DNA of 17,208 bases from DASUZD01 sp036377055. GTDB taxonomy: Bacteria; Actinomycetota; Thermoleophilia; Gaiellales; Gaiellaceae. The stretch lies in the NCBI GenBank assembly GCA_036377055.1, contig DASUZD010000022.1, positions 1-17,208 of the forward strand. The letters are read 5' to 3'. The notes below the pieces were generated by a model that saw nothing but the letters and a program-made list of their open reading frames with translations, searched no databases and was not told the origin of the DNA. Below are positions 1-7,258 of the stretch, in pieces. Both the position numbers and the translations under genes were made by a program. Numbering within the stretch: position 1 is the stretch's first letter; every line of letters begins with the position of its first letter.

Positions 1-298
1 AGTAGGCGACCTTGTCACCGTCACCGGACTCCACGTGCCGGTCGACGCAGTTGAAGCAGACGTTGAGCTTGCCGCCGAGGTACCACTTCGCGTACGGCGG
101 GTCCCACTCGCACAGCTTCTCGAACGGCTCGAACCACGTGATGCGCTCGCGCCCCTCCGTTTCCCAGAACTCCTCGAAGTCGCGCTCGTAGATGTCCGGC
201 TGCGCGTTCGCCTGGTCGGCGAAGTCGCGATCCGGCGGGTACCGGCGCTCCTCCAGGAAGAGGGTGTCGATCGCCTGCCCGGTGACGGTCTCAGCCAT
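1..298 (-). CDS. acs: Acetyl-CoA synthetase, N-terminal part (runs off window)
   Basis: Acetyl-CoA synthetase joins acetate to CoA through an acetyl-adenylate using ATP, in the cytoplasm. Only about 99 N-terminal residues are inside the window. The protein starts MAETVTGQAIDTLFLEERRY and contains FEEFWETEGRE, WFEPFEKLCEWDPPYAKWY and GGKLNVCFNCVDRHVE, the pattern of the N-terminal acetyl-CoA synthetase domain (ACAS_N). The AMP-binding core lies beyond the left edge. The ATG at 298-296 follows a GGAGG Shine-Dalgarno about 10 nt upstream, located in the end of the transporter gene. The transporter stop is 5 nt before this ATG, so the two genes form an acetate uptake/activation operon. A propionyl-CoA synthetase or another close relative cannot be excluded from the N-terminus alone. 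Confidence 0.9.
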   Translation of the reverse strand, partial: MAETVTGQAIDTLFLEERRYPPDRDFADQANAQPDIYERDFEEFWETEGRERITWFEPFEKLCEWDPPYAKWYLGGKLNVCFNCVDRHVESGDGDKVAY

Positions 299-303
299 TC
301 GAT

Positions 304-993
304 TCACACCTCCGTTCGGCGCGGCGCCGGCGAGCCGGGCCGCGAGAGAGCCGGCAGGCGCCCCCACATCGGCGCGCCGACCGGGACAACGGGCGCGGGC
401 GACATCCCGTTCACGACGCCCGCAGCAGACGTATACCAAGCCACGGCCGCAGTGATGATGCCCATCCAGCCCCCGGTGTGGACCCAGCCGTTGTTCGCGT
501 GCCCGTGCGCCTCGAGGAAGAAGCCGATCACAAGCAGTACCTCGGTGATCTGAAGCGTCAGGAACACGCCGAAGACGGCCATGTTCACGCGGGTCGACCA
601 GAGAAGCATGTAGAGGTTGAAGATCGCGAACGCGAGCAGGAACCAGGCGAGCCCGTTCGCGATGTCGGGCGGCTTCAGCGCCGCGCCGAGCTTCGTCGTC
701 TCGATCAGGACGACGAACGCCCCGAGCGAGAGCCAGAACCCGCCGTACGTCGAGAACGCGGTCGAGCCGAACACGTTCCGATTGCGGAACTCCCACATCC
801 CGGCGAGCAGCTGGATGAGCCCGCCGTAGAAGAGGGCGAGCCCGACCCAGACGACGTCGGGAATGAAGGTCGCGTTGTGACCGCTCAGGATGAACGTCGT
901 CAGCGCGAAAGCTGCGAGCCCGAGCGGTGCAGGATCGGCCGCCGGAACCGGCTCGAAGAGGGTGGCGGGCCGGTCTTCAGCAAGCACAGCCAT
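304..993 (-). CDS. satP: Acetate/succinate transporter, GPR1/FUN34/YaaH (SatP) family
   Basis: This inner-membrane protein of 229 residues probably imports acetate. The family signature near the first helix is NPAPLGL in most members and DPAPLGLAAFALTT here (residues 20-33). It is followed by GLALFYGGLIQLLAGMWEF and a conserved Asn/Phe/Gly-rich stretch (NVFGSTAFSTYGGFWLS, about residues 73-89). Six hydrophobic helices fit the family. The C-terminal tail is a Pro/Arg-rich extension of roughly 30 residues that short members lack. The ATG is preceded by a strong GGAGGAGG. The acs gene begins 5 nt after the stop, which supports acetate as substrate. Succinate or another small carboxylate remains possible. 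Confidence 0.9.
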   Translation of the reverse strand: MAVLAEDRPATLFEPVPAADPAPLGLAAFALTTFILSGHNATFIPDVVWVGLALFYGGLIQLLAGMWEFRNRNVFGSTAFSTYGGFWLSLGAFVVLIETTKLGAALKPPDIANGLAWFLLAFAIFNLYMLLWSTRVNMAVFGVFLTLQITEVLLVIGFFLEAHGHANNGWVHTGGWMGIITAAVAWYTSAAGVVNGMSPAPVVPVGAPMWGRLPALSRPGSPAPRRTEV

Positions 994-1034
994 ATGAGCC
1001 TCCTCCGAGAAAGGCCCGCGCTCGCGGAGGGTTA

Positions 1035-1054
1035 CTCGCCCGGGCGCGGGCGAG
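1035..1054. terminator. GC hairpin between peptidase and acetate operon
   Basis: CTCGCCCG (1035-1042) pairs perfectly with CGGGCGAG (1047-1054) across a 4-nt loop. It lies about 60 bp past the M24 peptidase stop and 40 bp before the transporter start, both on the minus strand. It could end peptidase transcription or sit in the leader of the acetate operon. There is no T-run on the minus-strand side, so a classic intrinsic terminator is not shown. I found no convincing promoter in the rest of 994-1114. Confidence 0.4.
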
Positions 1055-1114
1055 GGTCAATGCATTCGTGGTCCGAACTACCCGGTTTGTAGCTCGCTAA
1101 TCCACCGCTTCTAA

Positions 1115-2254
1115 CTACGGCGCGAGGTCGTACGGGTACTTCGTGATCTTCGCGGCGCCCTCCTCGGTGACGAGTACGAGATCCTCGAGGCGGCAGCCGC
1201 CGAAGCCCTTCCGGTAGAGCCCCGGCTCGAGCGTGATCACGTCACCCGCGACGAGCTCGTTACCCGCGCGGCCGAGGTTCGGCTGCTCGTGCACCTCGAG
1301 GCCGACGCCATGGCCGAGGCCGTGGAAGAAGCCGTCCTCGAGCACTTCGCCGGGCGGCTTCGAGAGCTGAGTCGGGAAACCCTGCTCCTCGAAGAGCTTG
1401 CAGACGAGCGTGTACACGGCGGTGCCGTCCGCGCCCGGCCGGATCTCGGCCAGCGACCGGTCGAGCGCCTCCTTCACGAGGCGCTGGTAGCGGACCAGCT
1501 CCTCGGGCGGCTCGCCGAAGACGAACGTCCGGGTCATGTCCGAGTAGCAGCCGCTCTCGCGGTCGCGCGGGAAGATGTCGACGACGATCGGCTCGCCGGG
1601 CGCGATCGGGCCGGAGCCCATGTTGTGCCCGACGGCCGTCTGCGGCCCGTGCGAGACGATCGACTCGTCGGCCGAGACGCCGTGCTCGCTGAACACGGTC
1701 TCGATCGCCGCCTTCAGGCGTTCCGAGGTGAGCGGCTCGCCGTCGACCTTGAGGACCTGGCCGTTCGGGACCGCGCGGCGAAGGAGGTCGCGCGCCGCGT
1801 CCATCGCCGCCTCGCACGCAGCCTGGGCGCGTCGGATCCCGGCGAGCTCATGCTCGTTCTTCACCCGCCTTCGGCCCTCGAAGAGCTCGCGGTCGGCCCG
1901 CACGTCGACGCCGCCGGCCCGGAGATGGTCGGCGATCTCGAGCGGGAACGTCGGCGGCGCAGCCGCGCTGTCGAGCTCGAGCTCGCGGCACGCGAGCAGC
2001 GCGACCTCGCGGTTGATCTGCTCGAGCTGGAGACCGCGGTTCGCCATCTCGTCGGAGCCGAACTCCTCGAGGGCGCGAACCTCGAGCCCGTCGATCCCGA
2101 GCGCGCGCGCGCGCCCGATCTCGAGGCTGTTCACGATCGCGACCCGCCGGCCGTCGCGCTCGAGGTAGAGGAACGGATCCGGGATCGCGAGCGGCACCTC
2201 GTGGCGGATCTCCGGATTGCGGATCGAGTCGCCGGCGACAATCAGGTTCGGCAC
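1115..2254 (-). CDS. M24 family metallopeptidase (Xaa-Pro aminopeptidase type)
   Basis: This is a cytoplasmic two-metal peptidase of the pita-bread fold that removes N-terminal residues, typically ahead of proline. With the GTG at 2254 the protein has 379 residues. All five metal ligands are visible: D226 in VVDIFPRD, D239 in YSDMTRTF, H315 in HGLGHGVGLEVHE, E343 in LEPGLY and E357 in RLEDLV. The N-terminal ~125 residues form the creatinase/prolidase-type N domain. The reading frame stays open upstream to 2419, but that part is Arg-rich and runs through hairpin DNA. The GTG start has AGGA 8 nt upstream and gives a sensible N-terminus (VPNLIVAGDSIRNPE). Peptide specificity cannot be told; a prolidase or related hydrolase is possible. 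Confidence 0.88.
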   Translation of the reverse strand: MPNLIVAGDSIRNPEIRHEVPLAIPDPFLYLERDGRRVAIVNSLEIGRARALGIDGLEVRALEEFGSDEMANRGLQLEQINREVALLACRELELDSAAAPPTFPLEIADHLRAGGVDVRADRELFEGRRRVKNEHELAGIRRAQAACEAAMDAARDLLRRAVPNGQVLKVDGEPLTSERLKAAIETVFSEHGVSADESIVSHGPQTAVGHNMGSGPIAPGEPIVVDIFPRDRESGCYSDMTRTFVFGEPPEELVRYQRLVKEALDRSLAEIRPGADGTAVYTLVCKLFEEQGFPTQLSKPPGEVLEDGFFHGLGHGVGLEVHEQPNLGRAGNELVAGDVITLEPGLYRKGFGGCRLEDLVLVTEEGAAKITKYPYDLAP

Positions 2255-2290
2255 CGGGGCGATCCTACAGGCGGAGCCGCGCCCACTCTG

Positions 2291-2323
2291 GCCATGGCCG
2301 GGGGCCTGACCCCCAGCCATGGC
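2291..2323. repeat. Hairpin containing GGGCCTGACCCC repeat, copy 1
   Basis: GCCATGGC (2291-2298) and GCCATGGC (2316-2323), itself a palindrome, flank GGGGG (2300-2304) and CCCCC (2310-2314) around a CCTGA loop. The result is an almost perfect 13-bp stem with one C/A mismatch. The core at 2302-2313 matches the other GGG(C/T)CTGACCCC copies at 2406, 9098 and 9198. It lies just upstream of the peptidase start. Confidence 0.75.
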
Positions 2324-2405
2324 CCACCGAGACGTGGGACAGAACGGTCGCCGACGCGCGAACCGCGCAGTCAAGCGCCGACGTGTCTGCCGCGGACCGG
2401 TCCGA

Positions 2406-2417
2406 GGGCCTGACCCC
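2406..2417 (+). repeat. GGGCCTGACCCC repeat, copy 2
   Basis: This is an exact match to the 12-base core of copy 1 in the same orientation. It is followed after 8 bases by the perfect hairpin at 2426-2452, so the pair may form one composite element similar to REP sequences. Confidence 0.6.
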
Positions 2418-2425
2418 AAACCGCC

Positions 2426-2452
2426 GCGCAGGCGGATTCACTCCGCCTGCGC
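2426..2452. repeat. Perfect 11-bp hairpin
   Basis: GCGCAGGCGGA (2426-2436) pairs with TCCGCCTGCGC (2442-2452) around the loop TTCAC. It lies in the divergent intergenic region, far from either stop codon, so it is not an ordinary terminator. Together with the motif at 2406 it looks like part of a dispersed palindromic repeat. Confidence 0.65.
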
Positions 2453-2548
2453 TAACTCACGCTCGAGGCGAAAGACACCTGAACCGCGGCGTGCGTCGCC
2501 GGCTCCGGAAACGCCACGCAGCGAGCCCACGTCCGCAAGGAGGGGGGC

Positions 2549-2575
2549 CGCGGGGGAACCAGGGGTTCCCCCGCG
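2549..2575. repeat. Perfect 12-bp hairpin upstream of the amidohydrolase
   Basis: CGCGGGGGAACC (2549-2560) pairs with GGTTCCCCCGCG (2564-2575) across a 3-nt AGG loop. It ends 22 bp before the GTG start of the amidohydrolase and occupies the place where a -35 box would be expected. It could be an operator, a terminator of leftward or upstream transcripts, or part of the local repeat family. Confidence 0.6.
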
Positions 2576-2585
2576 TACGGCGCGG

Positions 2586-2591
2586 TAGATT
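2586..2591 (+). promoter_or_regulatory. Putative -10 box, leaderless start
   Basis: TAGATT sits exactly 6 bases before the GTG start of the amidohydrolase, and there is no Shine-Dalgarno. That geometry fits a transcript beginning at the start codon. No good -35 box is visible because the hairpin at 2549-2575 fills that position. The same ten bases, TGCCGGGGTG, cover the start region here and at sthA (14451-14460). Confidence 0.4.
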
Positions 2592-2597
2592 GCCGGG

Positions 2598-3749
2598 GTG
2601 GAAGAGGCGCTCCAGCGCGCGGAGGAGCTGATGCAGGCCTGGACGGCCGAGCTCGAGCGCGAGCTGCCCGCGGGTGCGGACATCTTCGACGCCCACGTCC
2701 ACCTCGGGCAGGACATCGACGGCTTCCGCGGCGACTACGACGAGCTCGAGCGGATCCAGCGCCGGTTCGGGATCTCGCGCGCCTTCATGTTCTGCCTCGA
2801 CGAACCCGACCGCCACCCTGCGTTCCGGGCGGCGAACGACCGCACGCTCGCCTACGCGGAGCGCTCCGAAGGCCGGCTGATCCCGTTCGTCCGGCTCGAC
2901 CTCGCCGAGGCGCCGATCGAGGAGGCGACGCGCTGCATCGACCGCGGCGCCCGCGGGATCAAGCTGCACCCGCGTGCGCAACGGTTCCTGCTGAACGACG
3001 AGCGGCTCGCCCCGGTGTTCGAGCTCGCAGCCGACCGACGCGTCCCGATCCTGATCCACGGCGGCCGCGGACTGCCGCCGATCGCCGACCACCTCTCGCG
3101 GCTCGTCGACCGCTACCCAGAGGCGCAGCTGATCATCGCGCACGGCGGCATCGCGGACCTCGCCGCGCTCGCCGACTGCTTCGCCGGCCGCGCGGGCGTC
3201 TTCTTCGACACGTCGGTCTGGAGCCCGGTCGACCTGCTCGACTTCTACCACCAGATCTCGCCCGAGCAGGTCCTGTACGCGTCCGACTACCCCTACGGCC
3301 AGCAGCCCAGCTCGCTCCTGATCGCGCTGCGGACCGCGAAGGTCGCAGGCCTCGACGACGAGCAGCTGCGGAACATGCTCGCGGGCAGCGCGGCGCGGAT
3401 CGCCGACGGCGAGTCGCCGCTCGTGCCCTCGCCGCCCAAGGGCCGGGCGACCTTCGAGCAGCCGATGGCGTTCGCGCGGGTGCACCAGTACCTCTCGATG
3501 GCGACGCCGCTCCTCTGGACGCGGCAGCCCGACACGATCGGCGTCCTCGGGCTCGCGCTCAACGCGTGCGACGAGCGGAACGGCTACCTGGACGAGCTCG
3601 ACAAGATCAAGGAGCTGCTCACGGTCGCCCGCGACGTCTGGCGCGCGGTGCCCGAGGTCGAGGACGAGCGCGACCGCGTCGCCGTCGGGCGCACGGCCTT
3701 CCGGCTCATCCACCTCGCCGACATCCTGGCGGTGACGCCCGGTGCTTGA
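2598..3749 (+). CDS. Amidohydrolase family protein (TIM-barrel metal hydrolase)
   Basis: This is a predicted cytoplasmic metal-dependent hydrolase or decarboxylase of the Amidohydro_2/COG2159 type, 383 residues. The N-terminal metal site is DAHVHLG (H33, H35). Later come IKLHPRAQ (H124), ILIHGG (H154), LIIAHGG (H182) and ASDYPYG with the catalytic Asp (D230). The first 30 residues are a helical lead-in and the last 140 are less typical. The GTG start lies 6 nt after a TAGATT box. The last 8 nt overlap the start of the [2Fe-2S] subunit, so translation is probably coupled to the Mo-hydroxylase. It may act on the substrate or product of that enzyme, for example a ring-derived amide or acid, but the actual compound is unknown. 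Confidence 0.87.
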   Translation: MEEALQRAEELMQAWTAELERELPAGADIFDAHVHLGQDIDGFRGDYDELERIQRRFGISRAFMFCLDEPDRHPAFRAANDRTLAYAERSEGRLIPFVRLDLAEAPIEEATRCIDRGARGIKLHPRAQRFLLNDERLAPVFELAADRRVPILIHGGRGLPPIADHLSRLVDRYPEAQLIIAHGGIADLAALADCFAGRAGVFFDTSVWSPVDLLDFYHQISPEQVLYASDYPYGQQPSSLLIALRTAKVAGLDDEQLRNMLAGSAARIADGESPLVPSPPKGRATFEQPMAFARVHQYLSMATPLLWTRQPDTIGVLGLALNACDERNGYLDELDKIKELLTVARDVWRAVPEVEDERDRVAVGRTAFRLIHLADILAVTPGA

Positions 3750-4179
3750 GCTTCGGGTGAACGGCGGCGTCTACCGCGCCGACCCGCCCGTCGACCGGCC
3801 GCTCGCATACGTCCTGCGCGAGGACCTCGGCCTCACGGGGACGAAGGTCGCCTGCGGCGAGGGCCATTGCGGCGCGTGCACGGTTCTTCTCGACGGCGTG
3901 CCGACGCTCTCCTGCATCATGCTCGCGCACCGCGTCGGCGACCGCGAGGTGACGACGATCGAGGGTCTGCGCGACCACCGGCTCGTGAGCGCGTTCGTTC
4001 GCGAGGACGCGCTTCAATGCGGCTTCTGCACGCCGGGCCAGATCGTCTCGGCCTCGGCGCTCGTCGAGTCGAACCCGACGCCGTCGCGCGACGAGATTCG
4101 GCACGCGATGGCCGGCAACCTCTGCCGCTGCGGCACCTACCCGCGAATCGAGGAGGCGATTCTCACGTGGCGCGATTGA
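3742..4179 (+). CDS. Mo-hydroxylase small subunit, two [2Fe-2S] clusters
   Basis: This is the electron-transfer subunit of a xanthine-dehydrogenase-family enzyme, 145 residues, which is the usual length. The plant-ferredoxin-type cluster is held by C38, C43, C46 and C58 (ACGEGHCGACTVLLDG, then LSC). The second cluster is held by C93, C96, C128 and C130 (LQCGFCTPGQ and NLCRCGTYPRI). It starts directly at MLELRVNGG with no twin-arginine signal, unlike the periplasmic PaoA/YagT subunit, so the complex is probably cytoplasmic. The GTG start overlaps the amidohydrolase stop by 8 nt, and its own 3' end overlaps the large subunit by 13 nt. The gene order S-L-M is noted here without a claim about substrate. 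Confidence 0.95.
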   Translation: MLELRVNGGVYRADPPVDRPLAYVLREDLGLTGTKVACGEGHCGACTVLLDGVPTLSCIMLAHRVGDREVTTIEGLRDHRLVSAFVREDALQCGFCTPGQIVSASALVESNPTPSRDEIRHAMAGNLCRCGTYPRIEEAILTWRD

Positions 4180-6425
4180 TCCGGACGGAGAAGGAGGTCG
4201 AGGGCCGGTTCACGGAGCAGTGGATCGTGGTCGAGGAGGACGCGCTCGACCAGTGGCCCGCGGGCCCGCTCGAGGTCGTCGGCCGGCCTGCCGCGCGGCT
4301 CACCGGCCCGGCGCGGGCGCGCGGCGAGGCGCGCTACACCGCCGATCTCCAGCTTCCCGGGATGCTCCACACGGCCGTCCTGCGCAGCCCGCACGCCCGT
4401 GCGCGCGCGACTCGGCTCGACGTCGATCGCGCGCGCGAGGCGCCCGGAGTCCGGTGCGTCCTCGGCCCAGGCGACTTCGACGCACTGACCGACTCGCCGG
4501 AGTACGTCGGCGCGGCGATCGTGGCGCTCGCGGCCGACACGTTCGAGACCGCGGCACGCGCGCTCGACCTGGTCGAGGTCGAGTGGGAAGTGCTGGAGCC
4601 GCTACTCGATCCGGACGAGGCGGTGCGACGCGAATCGCTCGTCGGCGACGTGCGGCGGTACGAGCGCGGTGACGTCGACCGCGCCTTCGCGGAGGCCGAC
4701 GTCGTCGTCGAAGGCGAGTACCGGACGCAGAGCGTCCTCCACAACGCGCTCGAGACCCACCAGTCGGTGTGCGAGTGGGAAGGCGACCGGGTGACCGTCT
4801 ACACCTCGACTCAGTGGATCTGGGGCGTGCGCGACGAGGTCGCGAGGCGGTTCGATCTCCCGCCGGACAAGGTGCGCGTCGTCTGCGAGTTCATGGGCGG
4901 CGGCTTCGGGGCGAAGGGCAGCGCGGGCGAGTACACGTTCCTCGCGGCCGAGCTCGCGCGGCGCACGGGCCGCCCGGTCCGCTGCGCGCTGACGCGGCGC
5001 GAAGAGAACGTCAACTCCGGCAACCGCAGCCCCTCGATCCAGCGGCTCCGCGTGGGCGCGCGCTCCGACGGGACGCTCGTCGCGCTCGCCGGTGATTACG
5101 TCTGCTCGCTCGGCTGGGACGGCTGGCTGCCGCCGATCGCCGGCACGATGCAGCAGCTGTACGCGTGCGAGAACGTGAGGACGGTCGAGTACGGCGCGAA
5201 GCTGAACACGCCGCCGATGGAGGCCTTCCGCGCGCCCGGCTACGTCGAGGGGACGTTCGGCCTCGAGCGCATCCTCGACGAGCTGGCCGCGAAGCTCGAC
5301 GTCGACCCGCTCGAGCTGCGGCGACGCAACCACGCCGACGCCGACCCGCAGGACGGCCGCCCGTACTCGAGCAAGAACCTGATGGAGTGCTACCGCCGCG
5401 CGGAGCCGTACTGGGACCAGCGGCACGACGTGCGCGCGCGCTCCGACGGGCCGTGGCGGTACGGCGTCGGGATGGCGAGCCAGCTCTGGTACGGCGCCGG
5501 CGGCCCGCCCTCGTACGCGTGGGTTCGCGTCGGCTCCGGCGGTCGCGCGGTCGTGGTCACCGCGATGCAGGACATCGGCACCGGCACGCGGACGGCGATG
5601 GCGCAGATCGCCGCCGAGGAGCTCGGCCTGCCGCTCGACCGCGTCGACGTCGAGGTCGGCGACTCCGCGCGCGGGCCGTACGCCGTCGTCTCCGGCGGCT
5701 CCTCGACGCTGCCGTCGATGGGGCCTGCGGTGCGCGCAGCGGCGGCGGATGCCGCGCGCCAGATCCTCGAGATCGCCGCGCAGCGCTACCACCTCGAGGA
5801 GCGCGTCCTGTCGCTCCGCGGCGGGAAGGTCGTCTCGGCCGACGGCGGCTCGTGGCCGCTCGAGGAGGTGACCGGCCTGCTCGAGGACGCGCAGATCCTC
5901 GGCAAGGGCGCGCGCGGCCCGAACCCGACCGGCATGCGCACCCTGACCTACGGCGTGCAGGTCGCGGAGGTCGCCGTCGACGTCGAGACGGGCGAGGTGC
6001 GCGTGGAGCGGATCGCAGCGATCCACGACGTCGGCCGGGTGATCAACCCGCTCGGCGCGCGCAGCCAGATCGAGGGCGGGATCATCCAGGGGCTCGGGCA
6101 CACGCTCACCGAGACGCGGCTCCTCGACCCGACCGGCGGCCAGGTGCTGACGCAGACGCTCGACGCCTACCGGCTGCCGACGATCGCCGACGTGCCGGAG
6201 ATCGTCGCGGACCTCGTCGACATGCCCGACGCGCACCTGACGAACCTGGGGTCCAAGGGCCTCGGCGAGCCGCCGATCGTCCCGACCGCCGCGGCGATCG
6301 CGAACGCGATCCGTGACGCGACGGGCGCAGACGTGCGGTCGCTGCCGATCTCGCGCGAGGAGCTCCTGCGGGCGCTCGACCAGGCGCGGGAGAAGGAGCG
6401 GCGTGAAGCTCCGGCGCCCGCCTAG
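4167..6425 (+). CDS. Mo-hydroxylase large subunit (molybdopterin-binding, XDH family)
   Basis: This 752-residue catalytic subunit binds the Mo-pterin cofactor and hydroxylates a C-H bond with water. The a/b hammerhead N domain (about 38-140) is followed by the Mo-binding domains, with GGGFGAKG at 244-251, EAFRAPGY at 352-359 and the catalytic Glu E701 in KGLGEPPIVPT. The loop at 352-359 differs from the AYRCSFR loop of form I CO dehydrogenase, so a true aerobic CO oxidiser is unlikely. About 38 residues precede the usual family start and include acidic EEDALDQW. The GTG at 4167 has GAGGAGG about 10 nt upstream and overlaps the small-subunit stop by 13 nt. The frame is open back to 3867, but that part only mirrors the small subunit. 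Substrate could be a purine, another N-heterocycle, an aldehyde or an aromatic thioester. Confidence 0.94.
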   Translation: MARLIRTEKEVEGRFTEQWIVVEEDALDQWPAGPLEVVGRPAARLTGPARARGEARYTADLQLPGMLHTAVLRSPHARARATRLDVDRAREAPGVRCVLGPGDFDALTDSPEYVGAAIVALAADTFETAARALDLVEVEWEVLEPLLDPDEAVRRESLVGDVRRYERGDVDRAFAEADVVVEGEYRTQSVLHNALETHQSVCEWEGDRVTVYTSTQWIWGVRDEVARRFDLPPDKVRVVCEFMGGGFGAKGSAGEYTFLAAELARRTGRPVRCALTRREENVNSGNRSPSIQRLRVGARSDGTLVALAGDYVCSLGWDGWLPPIAGTMQQLYACENVRTVEYGAKLNTPPMEAFRAPGYVEGTFGLERILDELAAKLDVDPLELRRRNHADADPQDGRPYSSKNLMECYRRAEPYWDQRHDVRARSDGPWRYGVGMASQLWYGAGGPPSYAWVRVGSGGRAVVVTAMQDIGTGTRTAMAQIAAEELGLPLDRVDVEVGDSARGPYAVVSGGSSTLPSMGPAVRAAAADAARQILEIAAQRYHLEERVLSLRGGKVVSADGGSWPLEEVTGLLEDAQILGKGARGPNPTGMRTLTYGVQVAEVAVDVETGEVRVERIAAIHDVGRVINPLGARSQIEGGIIQGLGHTLTETRLLDPTGGQVLTQTLDAYRLPTIADVPEIVADLVDMPDAHLTNLGSKGLGEPPIVPTAAAIANAIRDATGADVRSLPISREELLRALDQAREKERREAPAPA

Positions 6426-7242
6426 CGCCGAGGCCGCGGTCGCGGCGCTCGGCAACGGCTCGGTCGCGCTGGCCGGCGGAACGGAGGTCGTGCCGCTGCT
6501 CCGCGACGGCTTGCTCCGCGCCGAGACCCTCGTGGACGTGAGCGAGGTCGTTCCGCGAGGGATCGAGGGCACGACGATCGGCGCGGGCACCACGCTCGCC
6601 GAGCTCGAGGTCGACCCGCAGATCCCGGACGCGCTGCGCGTCGCGTGCCGGCTCGCGGCCTCGCCGCAGCTCCGCTCGATGGGCACGATCGGCGGAAACC
6701 TCCTCCAGGCGACGCGCTGCTGGTACTGGCGGCTCGCGTTCCCGTGCTACCTGCACGGCGGCGACCGCTGCCACGCGCGCGAGGGCGAGCACCGGGAGCA
6801 CGCGATCTTCGGCAACGAGCGCTGCGCGTCGGCGCACCCTTCGGACCCGGCCGCGGCGCTGCTCGCGCTCGGTGCACGTGTCCGAACCGATCGGCGAGAG
6901 CTCGCGATCGAGGATCTCTACCGGCTGCCGACGGACGACGATCGGGACGTGGTCGCGCTCGAGCCCGACGAGCTGATCCTCGAGCTCGAGGTGCCGCCGG
7001 CCGAGGCGAGCGTCTACCTGAAGGCGATGGACCGGAGGCGGTGGGCGTTCCCGCTCGTCGGCGTGGCGGCGGCTCGCGGCGCCGGCGGGACGCGGATCGG
7101 TTTGGCGGGAGTCGCGCCGATCCCGTGGCTGCTCGCGTCACCCGACGGCCTCGACGGCGCCACGCCGCTCCCGGGCACCGAGTACAAGCTCCGCATCGCC
7201 CGCGCGCTCGTTCGCCGGGCGTTTGCTGCGCTTTCCGGGTAG
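6403..7242 (+). CDS. Mo-hydroxylase FAD subunit with four-Cys insertion
   Basis: This 279-residue subunit binds FAD and passes electrons to the final acceptor. FAD-site motifs are LAGGTEVVPLLRDG (23-36) and GTIGGNLLQ (94-102). Directly after it is an insertion with C106, C115, C123 and C141 (TRCWYW, FPCYLHGGDRC, GNERCASAHPSD). Most CoxM-type subunits lack these four cysteines, while PaoB/YagS and 4-hydroxybenzoyl-CoA reductase HcrB use such an insertion to hold a [4Fe-4S] cluster. The GTG start has AAGGAG 5 nt upstream and overlaps the large subunit by 23 nt in another frame. The frame is open upstream to 6313, but that part is Arg-rich and shadows the large subunit. Lytic transglycosylase follows after 16 nt. 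Confidence 0.93.
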   Translation: MKLRRPPSAEAAVAALGNGSVALAGGTEVVPLLRDGLLRAETLVDVSEVVPRGIEGTTIGAGTTLAELEVDPQIPDALRVACRLAASPQLRSMGTIGGNLLQATRCWYWRLAFPCYLHGGDRCHAREGEHREHAIFGNERCASAHPSDPAAALLALGARVRTDRRELAIEDLYRLPTDDDRDVVALEPDELILELEVPPAEASVYLKAMDRRRWAFPLVGVAAARGAGGTRIGLAGVAPIPWLLASPDGLDGATPLPGTEYKLRIARALVRRAFAALSG

Positions 7243-7258
7243 GTAAGAACCGTGGTCC

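Larger units (their letters stand above)
2255..2597. other. Hairpin-rich divergent intergenic region
   Basis: This 343-bp stretch separates the minus-strand peptidase from the plus-strand amidohydrolase. The short open frames here are Arg/Pro-rich and overlap on both strands, so I see no gene. It holds three strong hairpins (2291-2323, 2426-2452, 2549-2575), two copies of GGGCCTGACCCC and one -10-like hexamer at 2586, each listed separately. The middle part (2460-2540) shows nothing I can name. Confidence 0.7.

Noticed and set aside
1289..2413. Long open frame on the plus strand opposite the M24 peptidase (374 codons)
   Set aside because: It is Arg/Glu/Leu-rich, lacks any motif and is a GC-driven antisense shadow of the peptidase, which has all five metal ligands.
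2255..2419. Longer N-terminus of the M24 peptidase (ATG at 2419)
   Set aside because: The added 55 residues are Arg-rich and pass through the repeat hairpin; GTG 2254 has a ribosome site and a family-like N-terminus.
2457..3713. Minus-strand open frame opposite the amidohydrolase
   Set aside because: No recognisable motif, while the plus strand shows a complete TIM-barrel metal site.
4167..6425. Form I aerobic CO dehydrogenase (CoxL)
   Set aside because: The active-site loop reads AFRAPGY rather than AYRCSFR, so CO oxidation is not supported.
4602..6686. Long minus-strand open frame (694 codons) opposite the Mo-hydroxylase large subunit
   Set aside because: Low-complexity Arg/Ala/Asp composition and no domain; it mirrors third-position GC of the real gene.
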